A DNA stretch of 64,000 bases from Alistipes provencensis (GTDB lineage: Bacteria; Bacteroidota; Bacteroidia; Bacteroidales; Rikenellaceae). Location: assembly GCF_900083545.1 (NCBI RefSeq), contig NZ_LT559262.1:2513673-2577672 (forward strand), read 5' to 3'. A program made the translations under genes and the position numbers. The first letter of the stretch is position 1. Each line of letters opens with the position of its first letter. Below the pieces are notes generated by a model. It saw nothing but the letters and a program-made list of their open reading frames with translations. It did not search any database and was not told the DNA's origin. This document shows positions 52,154 through 61,758 of the stretch, piece after piece.

Positions 52154-53374
52154 TTACTGCCGGGGTTCGTAAGGCAGCGTGAACCAGAAGGTCGAGCCTT
52201 TCCCGACCTCGGACTCCACGCCGATCTCTCCGCCCAGCGCCTTGACGATCGATTTCGAGATCGCCAGCCCGATGCCGATGCCCTGCTTGTGCGACCCGGC
52301 CTTGACGAAGCGTTTGAACAACTGTCCCCGTACCTCCTCGGGAATACCCGTTCCGGTGTCCGAGACATAAATGCGGATTTCCCCCCCCCGGATGTCGTAT
52401 CCGAAATCGATACTGCCCCGGGCCGTGAATTTCACGGCGTTGCTCAGGAAGTTGGCCATCACCTGCGACAACCGGTTGCGGTCGGTGCGGAGGTAGCACG
52501 AGGGATATTTCCGGTGGAACGTGATCGTCGTGGGACTGTCTTCGGACTGCCGCAGCCGGCAGAGGTGCTCCTGCTCCTCCATGATGGTATTCAGTTCGAT
52601 GTCGGAGTATTCGTATTCGAGTTCCCCGGCTTCGATCTTCGAGAGGTCGAGGATGTCGTTCACCAGTTGCAGCAGCAGTTCGTTGTTGGTCCGGATGATG
52701 CGGAGATACTCCTGCTTCTCCTCGGGGGTGGGGTCGGTTGCGAGGAGTTCCGAGAATCCGACGATGGCATTGAGCGGCGTGCGCAGTTCGTGGCTCGTGT
52801 TGGCCAGAAAGAACGTTTTCATACGGTCTGCTTCCTCGGCACGCCTGCGCGCTTTTTCCAACTCGCGCTGGGCGTTTTTCTGGTTCGTGATGTCGTTGAC
52901 GGTCAGTACCATCCGGACCGTACTGCCGAAGGTCAGGTAATTGCCGGCCACCGATACGTCGCAATCGACGGTCTGCGTGCGGTCGTCGGAGGTGTAAAGG
53001 ACCATCGGGGCCTCGACTCCCGAGAAATTCCGTCCCGTGCGGAACGCTTCGGCAATGGCCGACCGCACGGGGCAGTCGGCGCAGAGGTCGTGGGTGCCGC
53101 AGACGCCGGCATCTTCGCCGTTCTTGCACCGCAACAGGTTCCCGACCTTGGGAGGCACGGCTTTCGGAGCCGTACCCGTCACGGTGTAGTAATTGGTCTG
53201 GTGGACATTGAAGTCGGGATCGATCAGCAGGACATAGGCTGCGACACTGCGGAATATCTCGTCGTTGACACGGCTGCTTATCCGAACGTAACGACGCTGC
53301 CAGATGATACGGCCGGTCAGGAGAACACACGCCACTGCCAACACCGCCGTACTGATTATCCCCGATAAGCACAT
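52154..53374 (-). CDS. Sensor histidine kinase with a four-Cys PAS segment
   Basis: 406 residues. One N-terminal membrane helix (ISTAVLAVACVLLTGRIIW), then a PAS-like domain (residues ~40-160) with the cysteine cluster C83-x8-C92-x5-C98-x2-C101 (LRCKNGEDAGVCG, DLCADCPVR). The HisKA motif is ANTSHELRTPLNAIVGFSELL with His195; the ATPase domain has ANFLSNAVKFT, DTGTGIPEE and GIGIGLAISKSIVKALGG. The response-regulator partner is not adjacent. A G9 tract (52381-52389) encodes Arg-Gly-Gly in the ATPase domain. Confidence 0.9.
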   Translation of the reverse strand: MCLSGIISTAVLAVACVLLTGRIIWQRRYVRISSRVNDEIFRSVAAYVLLIDPDFNVHQTNYYTVTGTAPKAVPPKVGNLLRCKNGEDAGVCGTHDLCADCPVRSAIAEAFRTGRNFSGVEAPMVLYTSDDRTQTVDCDVSVAGNYLTFGSTVRMVLTVNDITNQKNAQRELEKARRRAEEADRMKTFFLANTSHELRTPLNAIVGFSELLATDPTPEEKQEYLRIIRTNNELLLQLVNDILDLSKIEAGELEYEYSDIELNTIMEEQEHLCRLRQSEDSPTTITFHRKYPSCYLRTDRNRLSQVMANFLSNAVKFTARGSIDFGYDIRGGEIRIYVSDTGTGIPEEVRGQLFKRFVKAGSHKQGIGIGLAISKSIVKALGGEIGVESEVGKGSTFWFTLPYEPRQ

Positions 53375-53401
53375 CCTGTTCCTGTTTTTCGATTATGCCA
53401 C

Positions 53402-53409
53402 CAAAGATA
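53402..53409 (-). promoter_or_regulatory. -7 box TATCTTTG of the histidine kinase gene
   Basis: TAnnTTTG match on the minus strand, 27 bp before the start. Confidence 0.5.
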
Positions 53410-53441
53410 GGCAAAATCCGGTGAGGTGGAAAGGAAAGTGC

Positions 53442-53479
53442 AAAAAAAAGACATCCGAATTGCTCCGGATGTCTTTTTT
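53442..53479. terminator. Terminator after glnS
   Basis: AAAAGACATCCG paired with CGGATGTCTTTT with A/T runs on both sides. Confidence 0.8.
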
Positions 53480-53496
53480 ATTGGCGAAAACAGTTT

Positions 53497-55173
53497 TTAC
53501 TTGTTGATCTTGGCCCACGAATCCTTGAGCGTCACCGTGCGGTTGAAGACGAGGTGTTCGGGGGTCGAGTCGGTGTCGGGGCAGAAATAGCCCACGCGCT
53601 CGAACTGCACGGCCTGTCCGACGGGAATCTCGCGCAGCGAGGGTTCCAGATAGCCCGTGACCTTGACCATCGACTCGGGGTTGAGGTTGTCCTCCCACGT
53701 CTGTCCCTCCTCCACGTCGTCGGGGTCCGCCTTGGTGAAGAGCGGGTTGAACAGCCGGACTTCGGCTTCCACGGCGTCCTTGGCCGACACCCAGTGGATG
53801 ACGCCCTTCACCCGGCGGCCGTCGCTCGACGAACCTTGGCCCGACATCGGGTCGTAGGTGCAGCGCAGCTCCGTGATATTGCCTTCGGCGTCCTTCACGA
53901 CCTCCTCGCACTTGATGAGGTAGGAGTAGCGCAGGCGCACCTCGCCGCCCGGCGAGAGGCGGTAGAACTTCTTGGGTGGCTCCTCCATGAAGTCGTCGCG
54001 CTCGATGTAGATCACCTTCGAGAACGGAACCTGACGCGTTCCCGCGGCTTCGTCCTCGGGGTTGTTCACGGCCGTGAACAGCTCGGTCTTATCGTCGTCG
54101 TAGTTGGTGATGACCACCTTCAGCGGATTGAGCACGGCCATGCGGCGCTCGGCGACCTTGTTCAGATCCTCGCGCACGCAGTATTCCAGCTTGCCGAGGT
54201 CGATTACGTTGTCGCGCTTGGCGACACCCACCATCTCGGCGAAATTACGCACCGAAGCCGGCGTGTAACCCTTGCGGCGCAGGGCGCAGATGGTCGGCAT
54301 GCGGGGATCGTCCCAGCCCATCACGGCGCCTTCCTGCACGAGTTTCAGCAGTTTGCGCTTCGACATCATCGTGTAGGTGAGGTTCAGCCGCGCGAACTCG
54401 TACTGGTGCGAGGGGAAAATCTCCAACGCCTGGATGAACCAGTCGTAAAGCGGACGGTGCACGTCGAATTCCAGCGTGCAGATCGAGTGGGTGATCTGCT
54501 CGATCGAGTCGCTCTGGCCGTGGGCGTAGTCGTACATCGGGTAGATGCACCACTTGTCGCCCGTGCGGTGGTGGCTGGTGTGGATGATGCGGTACATCAG
54601 CGGGTCGCGGAACAGCATGTTCGGGTGTGCCATGTCGATCTTGGCACGCAGCACCTTGGCGCCGTCGGGGAATTCGCCGTTCTTCATGCGTTCGAACAGG
54701 TCGAGGTTCTCCTCGACCGTCCGGTCGCGCCACGGCGACGGGGTTCCCGGCACGGACACCGTGCCGCGGTTCTCGCGGATCTGCTCCTGCGTTTGGTCAT
54801 CGACGTAGGCCAGTCCCTTTTTGATAAGCTCCACGGCCCACTCGTAGAGCTGGTCGAAATAGTCCGACGCATAACGCTCCAGTTCCCACTGGAAGCCGAG
54901 CCACTGGATGTCGCGCTTGATCGAGTCGACATACTCCACATCCTCCTTCACGGGGTTCGTGTCGTCGAAGCGCAGGTTGCACTTACCGCCGTATTTCTTG
55001 GCCAGGCCGAAGTTGATGCAGATGCTCTTGGCATGGCCGATATGGAGGTAGCCGTTCGGTTCGGGCGGGAAACGGGTCTGTACGCGTGTTTCGCCCTTGG
55101 CGATCGACTCTTCGATGATCTCTTCGAGGAAGTTCAGCGACTTCTCCCGGATTTCGGTTGTTTCGCTTGCCAT
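53497..55173 (-). CDS. glnS: Glutaminyl-tRNA synthetase
   Basis: 558 residues. Class I synthetase charging tRNA-Gln directly, acting with its own tRNA rather than the GatCAB route. The HIGH-type motif is [25 protein letters not shown], the KMSKS-like loop is [11 protein letters not shown], and the C-terminal two-barrel anticodon-binding domain covers ~340-550. All pieces are full length. Nine bases separate the end of the upstream outer-membrane-like gene (stop at 55182) from the glnS start. Confidence 0.96.
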   Translation of the reverse strand: MASETTEIREKSLNFLEEIIEESIAKGETRVQTRFPPEPNGYLHIGHAKSICINFGLAKKYGGKCNLRFDDTNPVKEDVEYVDSIKRDIQWLGFQWELERYASDYFDQLYEWAVELIKKGLAYVDDQTQEQIRENRGTVSVPGTPSPWRDRTVEENLDLFERMKNGEFPDGAKVLRAKIDMAHPNMLFRDPLMYRIIHTSHHRTGDKWCIYPMYDYAHGQSDSIEQITHSICTLEFDVHRPLYDWFIQALEIFPSHQYEFARLNLTYTMMSKRKLLKLVQEGAVMGWDDPRMPTICALRRKGYTPASVRNFAEMVGVAKRDNVIDLGKLEYCVREDLNKVAERRMAVLNPLKVVITNYDDDKTELFTAVNNPEDEAAGTRQVPFSKVIYIERDDFMEEPPKKFYRLSPGGEVRLRYSYLIKCEEVVKDAEGNITELRCTYDPMSGQGSSSDGRRVKGVIHWVSAKDAVEAEVRLFNPLFTKADPDDVEEGQTWEDNLNPESMVKVTGYLEPSLREIPVGQAVQFERVGYFCPDTDSTPEHLVFNRTVTLKDSWAKINK

Positions 55174-55181
55174 ATAGTTGT

Positions 55182-56297
55182 CTATTTTTTGTGATTCTTA
55201 CTGTTGTAAACCGTTTTGAGCAGCTTCACGCCGACCACCAGCATCTGCTGGGTTCCCAGCGCCGTGCCGTCGTGATGGGCGGAGAATTCGGCGCGCACCG
55301 AGACCGTGTCGTCGAAGAACGACCGGCGGTAGGAGAGCGCCGTGCGGCTGTATACCTTCTGGTCGGTGCGGAAAAAGCTCTCGCCCGGATAGAGTTCGCG
55401 CCCGTAGGGCAGCGGCGTGCCGTCTTCCAGCGTGTGCCCCATGAAGAACGGATGGATGTTGTCACCTATGTACAACCGCTCGTCGAGCGAAAGGCCCCAG
55501 CGGCTAATTCGGAAAGCGAACTCACCCATGCAGGGAGTTTCCCACGAATGGCCGAAACTGCGGTCGCGCTGGGCCGTCAGCAGCGCCCCTAACTTGATGT
55601 CGAAATCGAAGAATGCGTTGAATTTCACGCCGACGCAGGGGTTCAGCAGTTGCAGGTCCACGACGTTTTCCAGTTCCGCGCCTTTCTGTCCCGCGAAGTG
55701 GAACATCGAGTAGTTGAAGCCGTAGTAGAACATATTGAAGTAGTGGCGTCCGGCCAGCAGGATGCGGAATTTTTCACGCGAGAGCTCCGAATACATGCCC
55801 TCCCAGTCGCAGACGAACTCCACATAGGAGTTCCGCTTGCCGTTGTACTGCGCCAGCACACCGTTCATCCGGTTGTGGCGGAAGCGCTCCGACTCGGAGA
55901 AAAAGGCCGTCGAATAATCGTCGTCATGCATCATGTCGCGCGTGAAGATACCGGCCACGGCCGTCACCTTGGGTGTCTGGAACTGGTAGTAGAAGACGGG
56001 TTTCACCTCCGAGAGATAGGACGATTCGGCCGAACCGAAGTTCTTGACCATGTCCGCCGCAATGAAAAGCGTGTTCTTCTCGTCCCACCGGATGCCGACA
56101 CGGGGCGTCAGGCGCGCTGCGAAATCCGTGCCCGAATCGATGTCCAGCCCCGGAACGGCGAATTCGTTGCTGCCGAACTCCTTGTTGTCGAAGTACATCT
56201 TGAAATCGGCGCCCAACAGAATCTCCTGAGCGTATCCTGAGACAGCCCCCCCCCATGAGAGGATGAGTAAAAATAAAAGTCTTTTCATGCGATTCAT
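55182..56297 (-). CDS. Putative outer-membrane beta-barrel protein with G9 tract in signal peptide
   Basis: 371 residues (second ATG at 56288). Signal peptide [24 protein letters not shown], then many alternating aromatic strands ([68 protein letters not shown]) suggesting a barrel. No catalytic motif or known family. Codons for Trp-Gly-Gly in the signal are a run of nine G (56246-56254 as C on the plus strand), a candidate slipped-strand switch. Only nine bases precede glnS. Confidence 0.65.
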   Translation of the reverse strand: MNRMKRLLFLLILSWGGAVSGYAQEILLGADFKMYFDNKEFGSNEFAVPGLDIDSGTDFAARLTPRVGIRWDEKNTLFIAADMVKNFGSAESSYLSEVKPVFYYQFQTPKVTAVAGIFTRDMMHDDDYSTAFFSESERFRHNRMNGVLAQYNGKRNSYVEFVCDWEGMYSELSREKFRILLAGRHYFNMFYYGFNYSMFHFAGQKGAELENVVDLQLLNPCVGVKFNAFFDFDIKLGALLTAQRDRSFGHSWETPCMGEFAFRISRWGLSLDERLYIGDNIHPFFMGHTLEDGTPLPYGRELYPGESFFRTDQKVYSRTALSYRRSFFDDTVSVRAEFSAHHDGTALGTQQMLVVGVKLLKTVYNSKNHKK

Positions 56298-56378
56298 CTG
56301 AATATAGTTGACAAAAGTAAGGAAAAGATTTTAATTTTATTTATTTTTGACCCCGAAATAAACCATTCCGAACCCATT

Positions 56379-56915
56379 ATGCGCAAAATCACCAACGAAG
56401 AACTCGGCAGGCCATCGGCAGAGGAGTTTGCCGCGATGGAGAAAATGCCCGTCACGGTGGTCTTGGACAATGTCCGTTCGGCCCAGAACGTCGGGGCTTT
56501 TTTCCGCACGTCCGACGCTTTCGCCGCGGAGCGGATCGCCCTGTGCGGCATCACCGCCGTGCCGCCCTCCCGCGACATCCACAAAACGGCTTTGGGGGCC
56601 GAGCTGACCGTGCCGTGGAGCCGTCATGCGACCACCGCGGAGTGCCTCGCGCAGCTTCGGGCCGAGGGGTACGAAATCCATGCCGTGGAGCAGGTCGAGG
56701 GGGCCGTGATGCTCGATGCGTTCCGTCCCCGGCCGGGGGTGAAATACGCGCTGGTCTTCGGCAACGAGGTCGACGGCGTGGGGCAGGAGGCGGTCGATAT
56801 GTGCGACGGGGCCATCGAGATTCCGCAGTCCGGGACCAAGCATTCGATCAACGTCTCGGTCGCCGGGGGTGTCGTTTTATGGAATTTCTTTTGCCAAATC
56901 CGACCGAAGCGTTAA
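56379..56915 (+). CDS. TrmH/SpoU-family RNA 2'-O-methyltransferase
   Basis: 178 residues, the short single-domain SpoU type. Motifs: [24 protein letters not shown] (motif 1, Asn-Arg), [16 protein letters not shown] (motif 2) and [25 protein letters not shown] (motif 3, the SAM-knot end). It methylates a ribose in tRNA or rRNA; the target is not deducible. The stop codon TAA is part of a TAACTTTG box that probably drives panB. Confidence 0.88.
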   Translation: MRKITNEELGRPSAEEFAAMEKMPVTVVLDNVRSAQNVGAFFRTSDAFAAERIALCGITAVPPSRDIHKTALGAELTVPWSRHATTAECLAQLRAEGYEIHAVEQVEGAVMLDAFRPRPGVKYALVFGNEVDGVGQEAVDMCDGAIEIPQSGTKHSINVSVAGGVVLWNFFCQIRPKR

Positions 56916-56920
56916 CTTTG
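56913..56920 (+). promoter_or_regulatory. -7 box TAACTTTG of panB, overlapping the spoU stop
   Basis: TAnnTTTG match whose first three bases are the spoU stop codon; 30 bp before panB. Confidence 0.5.
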
Positions 56921-56950
56921 CCCCGATTTAAAAACTTAAAACCTGAAAAA

Positions 56951-57766
56951 ATGTCAGTAGAAAGCACCGTTCGTGCGGTAACGACTTACCGCCTTACGGA
57001 GATGAAACAGCGGGGCGAGAAGATCGCCATGCTTACCTCTTACGACTATTCGATGGCGAAGATCGTCGATGCCGCGGGCGTCGACGTGATTCTCGTGGGT
57101 GACTCGGCGGCCAACGTCATGGCCGGTTACGAGACCACGGTTCCCATTACCCTCGATATGATGATCTACCACGCACGTTCGGTCGTGCGCGCCGTCGAGC
57201 GTGCGCTGGTCGTCGTCGACCTGCCGTTCGGAGCCTATCAGGGCAACTCGAAGGTGGCACTCGACTCGGCCATCCGCATCATGAAGGAGACCGAGGCCGA
57301 CGCTGTGAAGATGGAGGGCGGCGAGGAGATTCTCGAATCGGTCCAGCGCATTCTTTCGGCCGGCATTCCCGTCATGGGGCACCTCGGCCTGACGCCCCAG
57401 TCGATCCACAAGTTCGGCACCTATGCCGTCCGTGCCAAGGAGGAGGCCGAGGCCGGGAAACTGGTGCGCGACGCCCGCCTGCTGAGCGATGCGGGGTGCT
57501 TCGGCATCGTGCTGGAAAAGATTCCCGCAGCGCTGGCCGAGCGGGTGACGAAGGAGATTTCGGCCCCGACGATCGGTATCGGCGCCGGCGGCTGCTGCGA
57601 CGGGCAGGTGCTCGTGATCCACGACATGCTGGGCATCAACAAGGGCTTTTCGCCCCGTTTTCTGCGCCGCTATGCCGATCTGCATACCGTGATGACCGGA
57701 GCCGTGGAGCAGTATGTCCGCGATGTGAAGGAGTGCGATTTCCCCAACGAGAGCGAGCAGTATTAA
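56951..57766 (+). CDS. panB: 3-methyl-2-oxobutanoate hydroxymethyltransferase
   Basis: 271 residues from ATG 56951. First committed step of pantothenate synthesis: adds a hydroxymethyl group from 5,10-methylene-THF to ketoisovalerate. Motifs: [37 protein letters not shown] (metal Asp), [29 protein letters not shown] and [20 protein letters not shown]. No other pan gene is nearby, so the pathway genes are scattered. Confidence 0.94.
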   Translation: MSVESTVRAVTTYRLTEMKQRGEKIAMLTSYDYSMAKIVDAAGVDVILVGDSAANVMAGYETTVPITLDMMIYHARSVVRAVERALVVVDLPFGAYQGNSKVALDSAIRIMKETEADAVKMEGGEEILESVQRILSAGIPVMGHLGLTPQSIHKFGTYAVRAKEEAEAGKLVRDARLLSDAGCFGIVLEKIPAALAERVTKEISAPTIGIGAGGCCDGQVLVIHDMLGINKGFSPRFLRRYADLHTVMTGAVEQYVRDVKECDFPNESEQY

Positions 57767-57787
57767 TATAAGGAGTGTTCTCCGTAC

Positions 57788-57826
57788 AGACAGGGCGCAA
57801 CGGAATTCCGTCTGCGCCCTGTCTGT
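57788..57826 (+). terminator. Hairpin after panB
   Basis: ACAGACAGGGCGCA paired with TGCGCCCTGTCTGT over 14 bp; the T-tail is weak, so termination efficiency is unclear. Confidence 0.55.
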
Positions 57827-57911
57827 ATGTATCCGAAACTCCGATTGATAAATTGTTGATAAAAAAATCGGCGGATCGGCCCGGAAATTAGGCCGTTTCG
57901 AAAAAAATGAT

Positions 57912-57919
57912 TACTTTTG
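57912..57919 (+). promoter_or_regulatory. -7 box TACTTTTG of guaB
   Basis: TAnnTTTG match 25 bp before the guaB ATG. Confidence 0.55.
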
Positions 57920-57944
57920 CGAGCAACAAAAATCCACGTTCATT

Positions 57945-59423
57945 ATGTCTTTTATCAATGAAAGGGTTCAGCCCGAAGGACTTACCTTCGACGACGTGCT
58001 GCTTATACCCGCCTATTCGGAAGTGTTGCCGCGAGAGGTCAATATCCAGACCCGTTTCTCGCGAAATATCAAACTCAACATCCCCATCGTGTCCGCCGCC
58101 ATGGACACCGTCACCGAGGCGCCGCTGGCTATCGCTCTGGCCCGTGAAGGGGGTATCGGCGTGATTCACAAGAACATGTCCATTGCCGAACAGGCCGCGC
58201 AGGTGCGCCGGGTGAAACGCGCCGAGAACGGCATGATCTACGACCCGGTGACCATCTCCAAGGAGAACACCGTCGGCGATGCGCTGAACCTGATGAAGGA
58301 GAACAAGATCGGAGGCATTCCGGTCGTGGATTCGGATAAGATCCTCATCGGCATCGTCACCAACCGTGACCTGCGCTTCCAGCGCGACATGTCGCGCCGC
58401 ATCGAGGAGGTGATGACTCCCGGCGACCGCCTGATCACGACCCGGAACCCCGAACTCGAACATGCATCGGAAATCCTGCTCAACAGCAAGATCGAGAAGC
58501 TCCCCGTGGTGGACGACGCAGGCCGTCTGGTGGGGCTTATTACCTATAAGGACATTACCAAGGTACAGGACCATCCCAACGCCTGCAAGGACTCCAAGGG
58601 GCGTCTGCGCGTGGCTGCCGGCGTGGGTATCACGCCCGATGCGCTGGACCGCGTGAGGGCGCTGGTCGCCGAGGACGTCGATGCCGTGGTGCTCGACTCC
58701 GCACACGGCCATTCGGTCGCCATGGTCCGCAAACTGCGCGAGATCAAGGCCGAATTTCCGTCGCTCGAGGTTGTCGCCGGCAACGTGGCTACGGCCGAGG
58801 CTGCGAAGTTCCTGATCGAGAACGGCGCCGACGGCGTGAAGGTCGGCATCGGTCCGGGTTCGATCTGTACGACGCGCATCATCGCCGGAGTGGGCGTTCC
58901 CCAGCTTTCGGCCATCTTCGACGCCGCATCGGCCGCTGCCGGAACGGGCGTGCCCGTCATCGCCGACGGCGGCTTGCGCTATTCGGGCGATCTGGTGAAG
59001 GCGCTGGCTGCGGGCGGTGACTGCGTGATGATCGGCTCGATGTTCGCCGGTACGGAGGAGGCTCCGGGCGAGACGATCATCTACAACGGCCGCAAGTTCA
59101 AGAGCTACCGCGGCATGGGTTCGATCGACGCCATGAAGGCCGGGTCGGCCGACCGCTATTTCCAGAAAGGCTGTGAAAACAACTTCAGCAAGCTCGTTCC
59201 CGAGGGTATCGCCGCGCGCGTTCCGTTCAAGGGTTCCCTCTCCGAGACGGTCTACCAGTTGATCGGCGGCGTCCGCGCCGGCATGTTCTACTGCGGTGCG
59301 AAGGATATTCAGACGCTGCAACAGGCGCGGTTCGTCCGCATCACCGCTTCGGGCATGCACGAAAGCCATCCGCACGACGTAGCCATCACGAGCGAGGCGC
59401 CCAACTATTCGAGCGAACGATAA
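57945..59423 (+). CDS. guaB: IMP dehydrogenase
   Basis: 492 residues, full length with CBS pair. It oxidises IMP to XMP, the first GMP-specific step. The barrel core has [28 protein letters not shown], and the catalytic Cys loop [15 protein letters not shown] (Cys near residue 308). CBS domains cover ~95-215 ([41 protein letters not shown]). guaA follows 13 bp after the stop, so both GMP steps are in one operon. Confidence 0.97.
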   Translation: MSFINERVQPEGLTFDDVLLIPAYSEVLPREVNIQTRFSRNIKLNIPIVSAAMDTVTEAPLAIALAREGGIGVIHKNMSIAEQAAQVRRVKRAENGMIYDPVTISKENTVGDALNLMKENKIGGIPVVDSDKILIGIVTNRDLRFQRDMSRRIEEVMTPGDRLITTRNPELEHASEILLNSKIEKLPVVDDAGRLVGLITYKDITKVQDHPNACKDSKGRLRVAAGVGITPDALDRVRALVAEDVDAVVLDSAHGHSVAMVRKLREIKAEFPSLEVVAGNVATAEAAKFLIENGADGVKVGIGPGSICTTRIIAGVGVPQLSAIFDAASAAAGTGVPVIADGGLRYSGDLVKALAAGGDCVMIGSMFAGTEEAPGETIIYNGRKFKSYRGMGSIDAMKAGSADRYFQKGCENNFSKLVPEGIAARVPFKGSLSETVYQLIGGVRAGMFYCGAKDIQTLQQARFVRITASGMHESHPHDVAITSEAPNYSSER

Positions 59424-59436
59424 ACAACCTACGATA

Positions 59437-60966
59437 ATGCAGGAAAAAATTCTCATTCTCGACTTCGGATCGCAGTACACGCAGCTTATCGCACGGCGTG
59501 TCCGCGAACTGAGCGTCTATTGCGAAATCCACCCCTTCAACAAAATTCCGGCGCTCGACGCTTCGGTGCGGGGTGTGATCCTTTCGGGCAGCCCCTACTC
59601 CGTGCGGGATGCTCAGGCCCCGACCCCCGATCTTTCGGCCATCAAGGGCAAACTGCCGCTGCTGGGCGTCTGTTACGGTGCCCAGTTCCTCGCGTCGGCC
59701 TTTGGCGGCGAGGTGCAGCCCGCACCCAGCCGCGAATACGGCCGTGCGATGCTCACCGTCGGCGACCCGTCGGATGCGCTGATGCGCGACCTGCCGGCCA
59801 AGACGCAGGTGTGGATGTCGCACGGCGACACCATCACGCGCGTGCCCGATACCTATAAACTGGTCGCCAGCACCGAGGACGTGCGCGTCGCCGCATTCCA
59901 TGTCGAGGGTGAGCAGACGTGGGGTATCCAGTTCCATCCGGAGGTCTACCACTCGACCGACGGCACGCAGTTGCTGAAAAATTTCGTCGTCGGCATCTGC
60001 GGCTGCGAGCAGTCGTGGACCTCGGAGAGCTTCGTGGAGTCCACCGTGCGCGAGCTGCGCGAAAAGCTGGGCGACGACAAGGTCGTGCTGGGGCTCTCGG
60101 GCGGTGTCGATTCGTCGGTCGCCGCCGTGCTGCTGCACAAGGCCATCGGCAAGAACCTCTACTGCATCTTCGTCGATTCGGGACTGCTGCGCAAGAACGA
60201 GTTCGAAGATGTGCTGGAATCCTATAAGAACATGGGCCTGAACGTCAAGGGCGTGAAAGCCGGCGCCAAGTTTCTGGGCGATCTGGCGGGCGTCACCGAC
60301 CCCGAGCGGAAACGCAAGATCATCGGCCGCGACTTCGTGGAGGTGTTCAACGAAGAGGCTATCCAGATCAAGGACGTCAAGTGGCTGGCGCAGGGTACGA
60401 TCTACCCGGACGTGATCGAGTCGTGCTCGGTCAACGGTCCCTCGGCCACGATCAAGTCGCACCACAACGTGGGCGGACTTCCCGAGAAGATGCACCTCGG
60501 GATCGTCGAGCCGCTGCGCCTGCTGTTCAAAGACGAGGTGCGGCGTGTGGGACGTTCGCTGGGCATTTCCGAACAACTGATCGGCCGCCATCCCTTCCCG
60601 GGACCGGGCCTCGCTATCCGCATTCTGGGCGACATCACCCCCGAGAAGGTCGAGATTCTGCAAAACGTGGACAAAATCTATATCGATTCGCTGCGCGCCG
60701 CCGGGCTGTACGACAAGGTATGGCAGGCCGGAGCGATCCTGCTTCCGGTGAAGAGCGTCGGCGTGATGGGCGACGAGCGCACCTACGAGAGCTGCGTGGC
60801 CCTGCGTGCCGTGACCTCGACGGACGGCATGACGGCCGACTGGGTGCACCTGCCCTATGAGTTTCTGGCCAATGTCTCGAACGATATCATCAACAAGGTC
60901 AAGGGGGTCAACCGCGTCGTCTACGACATCTCCTCGAAACCGCCCGCAACGATCGAGTGGGAGTAG
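59437..60966 (+). CDS. guaA: GMP synthase (glutamine-hydrolysing)
   Basis: 509 residues. Class I glutaminase domain first ([27 protein letters not shown] with catalytic Cys, FHPEVYHS with His), then the ATP-pyrophosphatase domain ([17 protein letters not shown]) and the GMP synthase C-terminal dimer domain ([46 protein letters not shown]). Converts XMP to GMP. A terminator follows at 60987. Confidence 0.97.
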   Translation: MQEKILILDFGSQYTQLIARRVRELSVYCEIHPFNKIPALDASVRGVILSGSPYSVRDAQAPTPDLSAIKGKLPLLGVCYGAQFLASAFGGEVQPAPSREYGRAMLTVGDPSDALMRDLPAKTQVWMSHGDTITRVPDTYKLVASTEDVRVAAFHVEGEQTWGIQFHPEVYHSTDGTQLLKNFVVGICGCEQSWTSESFVESTVRELREKLGDDKVVLGLSGGVDSSVAAVLLHKAIGKNLYCIFVDSGLLRKNEFEDVLESYKNMGLNVKGVKAGAKFLGDLAGVTDPERKRKIIGRDFVEVFNEEAIQIKDVKWLAQGTIYPDVIESCSVNGPSATIKSHHNVGGLPEKMHLGIVEPLRLLFKDEVRRVGRSLGISEQLIGRHPFPGPGLAIRILGDITPEKVEILQNVDKIYIDSLRAAGLYDKVWQAGAILLPVKSVGVMGDERTYESCVALRAVTSTDGMTADWVHLPYEFLANVSNDIINKVKGVNRVVYDISSKPPATIEWE

Positions 60967-60984
60967 GGTATTCCCCATATCGAT

Positions 60985-61018
60985 AGCGAACCGCATCCTT
61001 CGGGAATGCGGTTTTTTT
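60985..61018 (+). terminator. Terminator of the guaBA transcript
   Basis: ACCGCATCC paired with GGAATGCGGT followed by seven T. Confidence 0.8.
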
Positions 61019-61066
61019 GTCATTGAGATGTCATCCGCCTGTCGTTGCGGTGAAACGGCGGCGGGG

Positions 61067-61074
61067 TAATTTTG
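61067..61074 (+). promoter_or_regulatory. -7 box TAATTTTG of a candidate small RNA
   Basis: TAnnTTTG match in the guaA-exonuclease gap with a TTG about 19 bp upstream as a plausible -33 element. Confidence 0.5.
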
Positions 61075-61079
61075 CCGTG

Positions 61080-61161
61080 TGATCAGATGAAACCTCACAC
61101 ACCTGATAACCATACCCTTGAAACTTCACCGGCCCCGCCTGTACCAAGCGGGGCTTTTTTT
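61080..61161 (+). ncRNA. Candidate intergenic small RNA (~82 nt)
   Basis: The stretch starts just after a -7 box and ends in a strong intrinsic terminator: GCCCCGC (61132-61138), a nine-base loop, GCGGGGC (61148-61154) and seven T. The guaBA terminator lies upstream and a separate -7 box (61196) serves the exonuclease, so this is an isolated transcription unit. It has a 48-codon open frame from 61087 running past the terminator, judged non-coding. No known RNA family recognised. Confidence 0.5.
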
Positions 61162-61195
61162 GCGTTCTGTGTGTACGCCGATCCGCCGAATTGCG

Positions 61196-61203
61196 TATAT
61201 TTG
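61196..61203 (+). promoter_or_regulatory. -7 box TATATTTG of the exonuclease gene
   Basis: TAnnTTTG match 23 bp before the ATG at 61227; supports that start over the frame opening further upstream. Confidence 0.55.
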
Positions 61204-61226
61204 CAGGACGAACAGCATCCGATCGA

Positions 61227-61721
61227 ATGAAAGATTTTGCAGCCATAGATTTTGAAACGGCCAACGGAAAGCGCACGAGCGTCTGCTCGGTGGGTGTCGT
61301 CGTCGTGCGCGGCGGTGAGGTTACCGACACGTTCTACCGCCTGATCCGTCCCCGTCCCAACTATTACAGCCATTTCACCACGGCCATCCACGGCCTGCGC
61401 TATGAGGATACGGCCGAGGCTCCCGATTTCGCCTCCGTGTGGCACGAGATCGAACCCCGTATCGAGGGTCTGCCGCTCGTGGCGCACAATTCGCCTTTCG
61501 ACGAAGGGTGTCTGAAGGCGGCTTTCGACCTCTACGGCATGCCTTATCCCGGCTACACGTTCTATTGTACCTGCCGGGCTTCGCGGCGCATCTTCGGCAG
61601 CCGCCTGCCCAACCACCAACTGCATACCGTCTCCGCCGCCTGCGGCTATGAACTGGAAAACCACCACCATGCGCTGGCCGATGCCGAAGCCTGCGCGCAG
61701 ATCGCACTCAAACTCCTCTGA
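61227..61721 (+). CDS. DnaQ-like DEDD 3'-5' exonuclease
   Basis: 164 residues from ATG 61227. Exonuclease motifs: Exo I AAIDFETANGKR (Asp, Glu), Exo II around LVAHNSPFDEGCLK (Asp) and Exo III HHALADAEACAQIAL (His, Asp), a DEDDh type. Stand-alone size fits PolIII epsilon-like nucleases that trim DNA or RNA. Partner polymerase not implied. Converges on the porin gene across a shared terminator. Confidence 0.9.
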   Translation: MKDFAAIDFETANGKRTSVCSVGVVVVRGGEVTDTFYRLIRPRPNYYSHFTTAIHGLRYEDTAEAPDFASVWHEIEPRIEGLPLVAHNSPFDEGCLKAAFDLYGMPYPGYTFYCTCRASRRIFGSRLPNHQLHTVSAACGYELENHHHALADAEACAQIALKLL

Positions 61722-61724
61722 ATA

Positions 61725-61756
61725 AAAATCCCGGAACATTTGTTCCGGGATTTTTC
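61725..61756. terminator. Bidirectional terminator between exonuclease and porin
   Basis: AAAATCCCGGAAC paired with GTTCCGGGATTTT plus A/T runs on both sides, between convergent genes. Confidence 0.85.
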
Positions 61757-61758
61757 AA

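Noticed and set aside
61087-61230. 48-codon open frame beginning MKPHTPDNH after the small-RNA promoter
   Set aside because: It crosses a strong intrinsic terminator and overlaps the start of the exonuclease gene; no ribosome-binding or conservation evidence.
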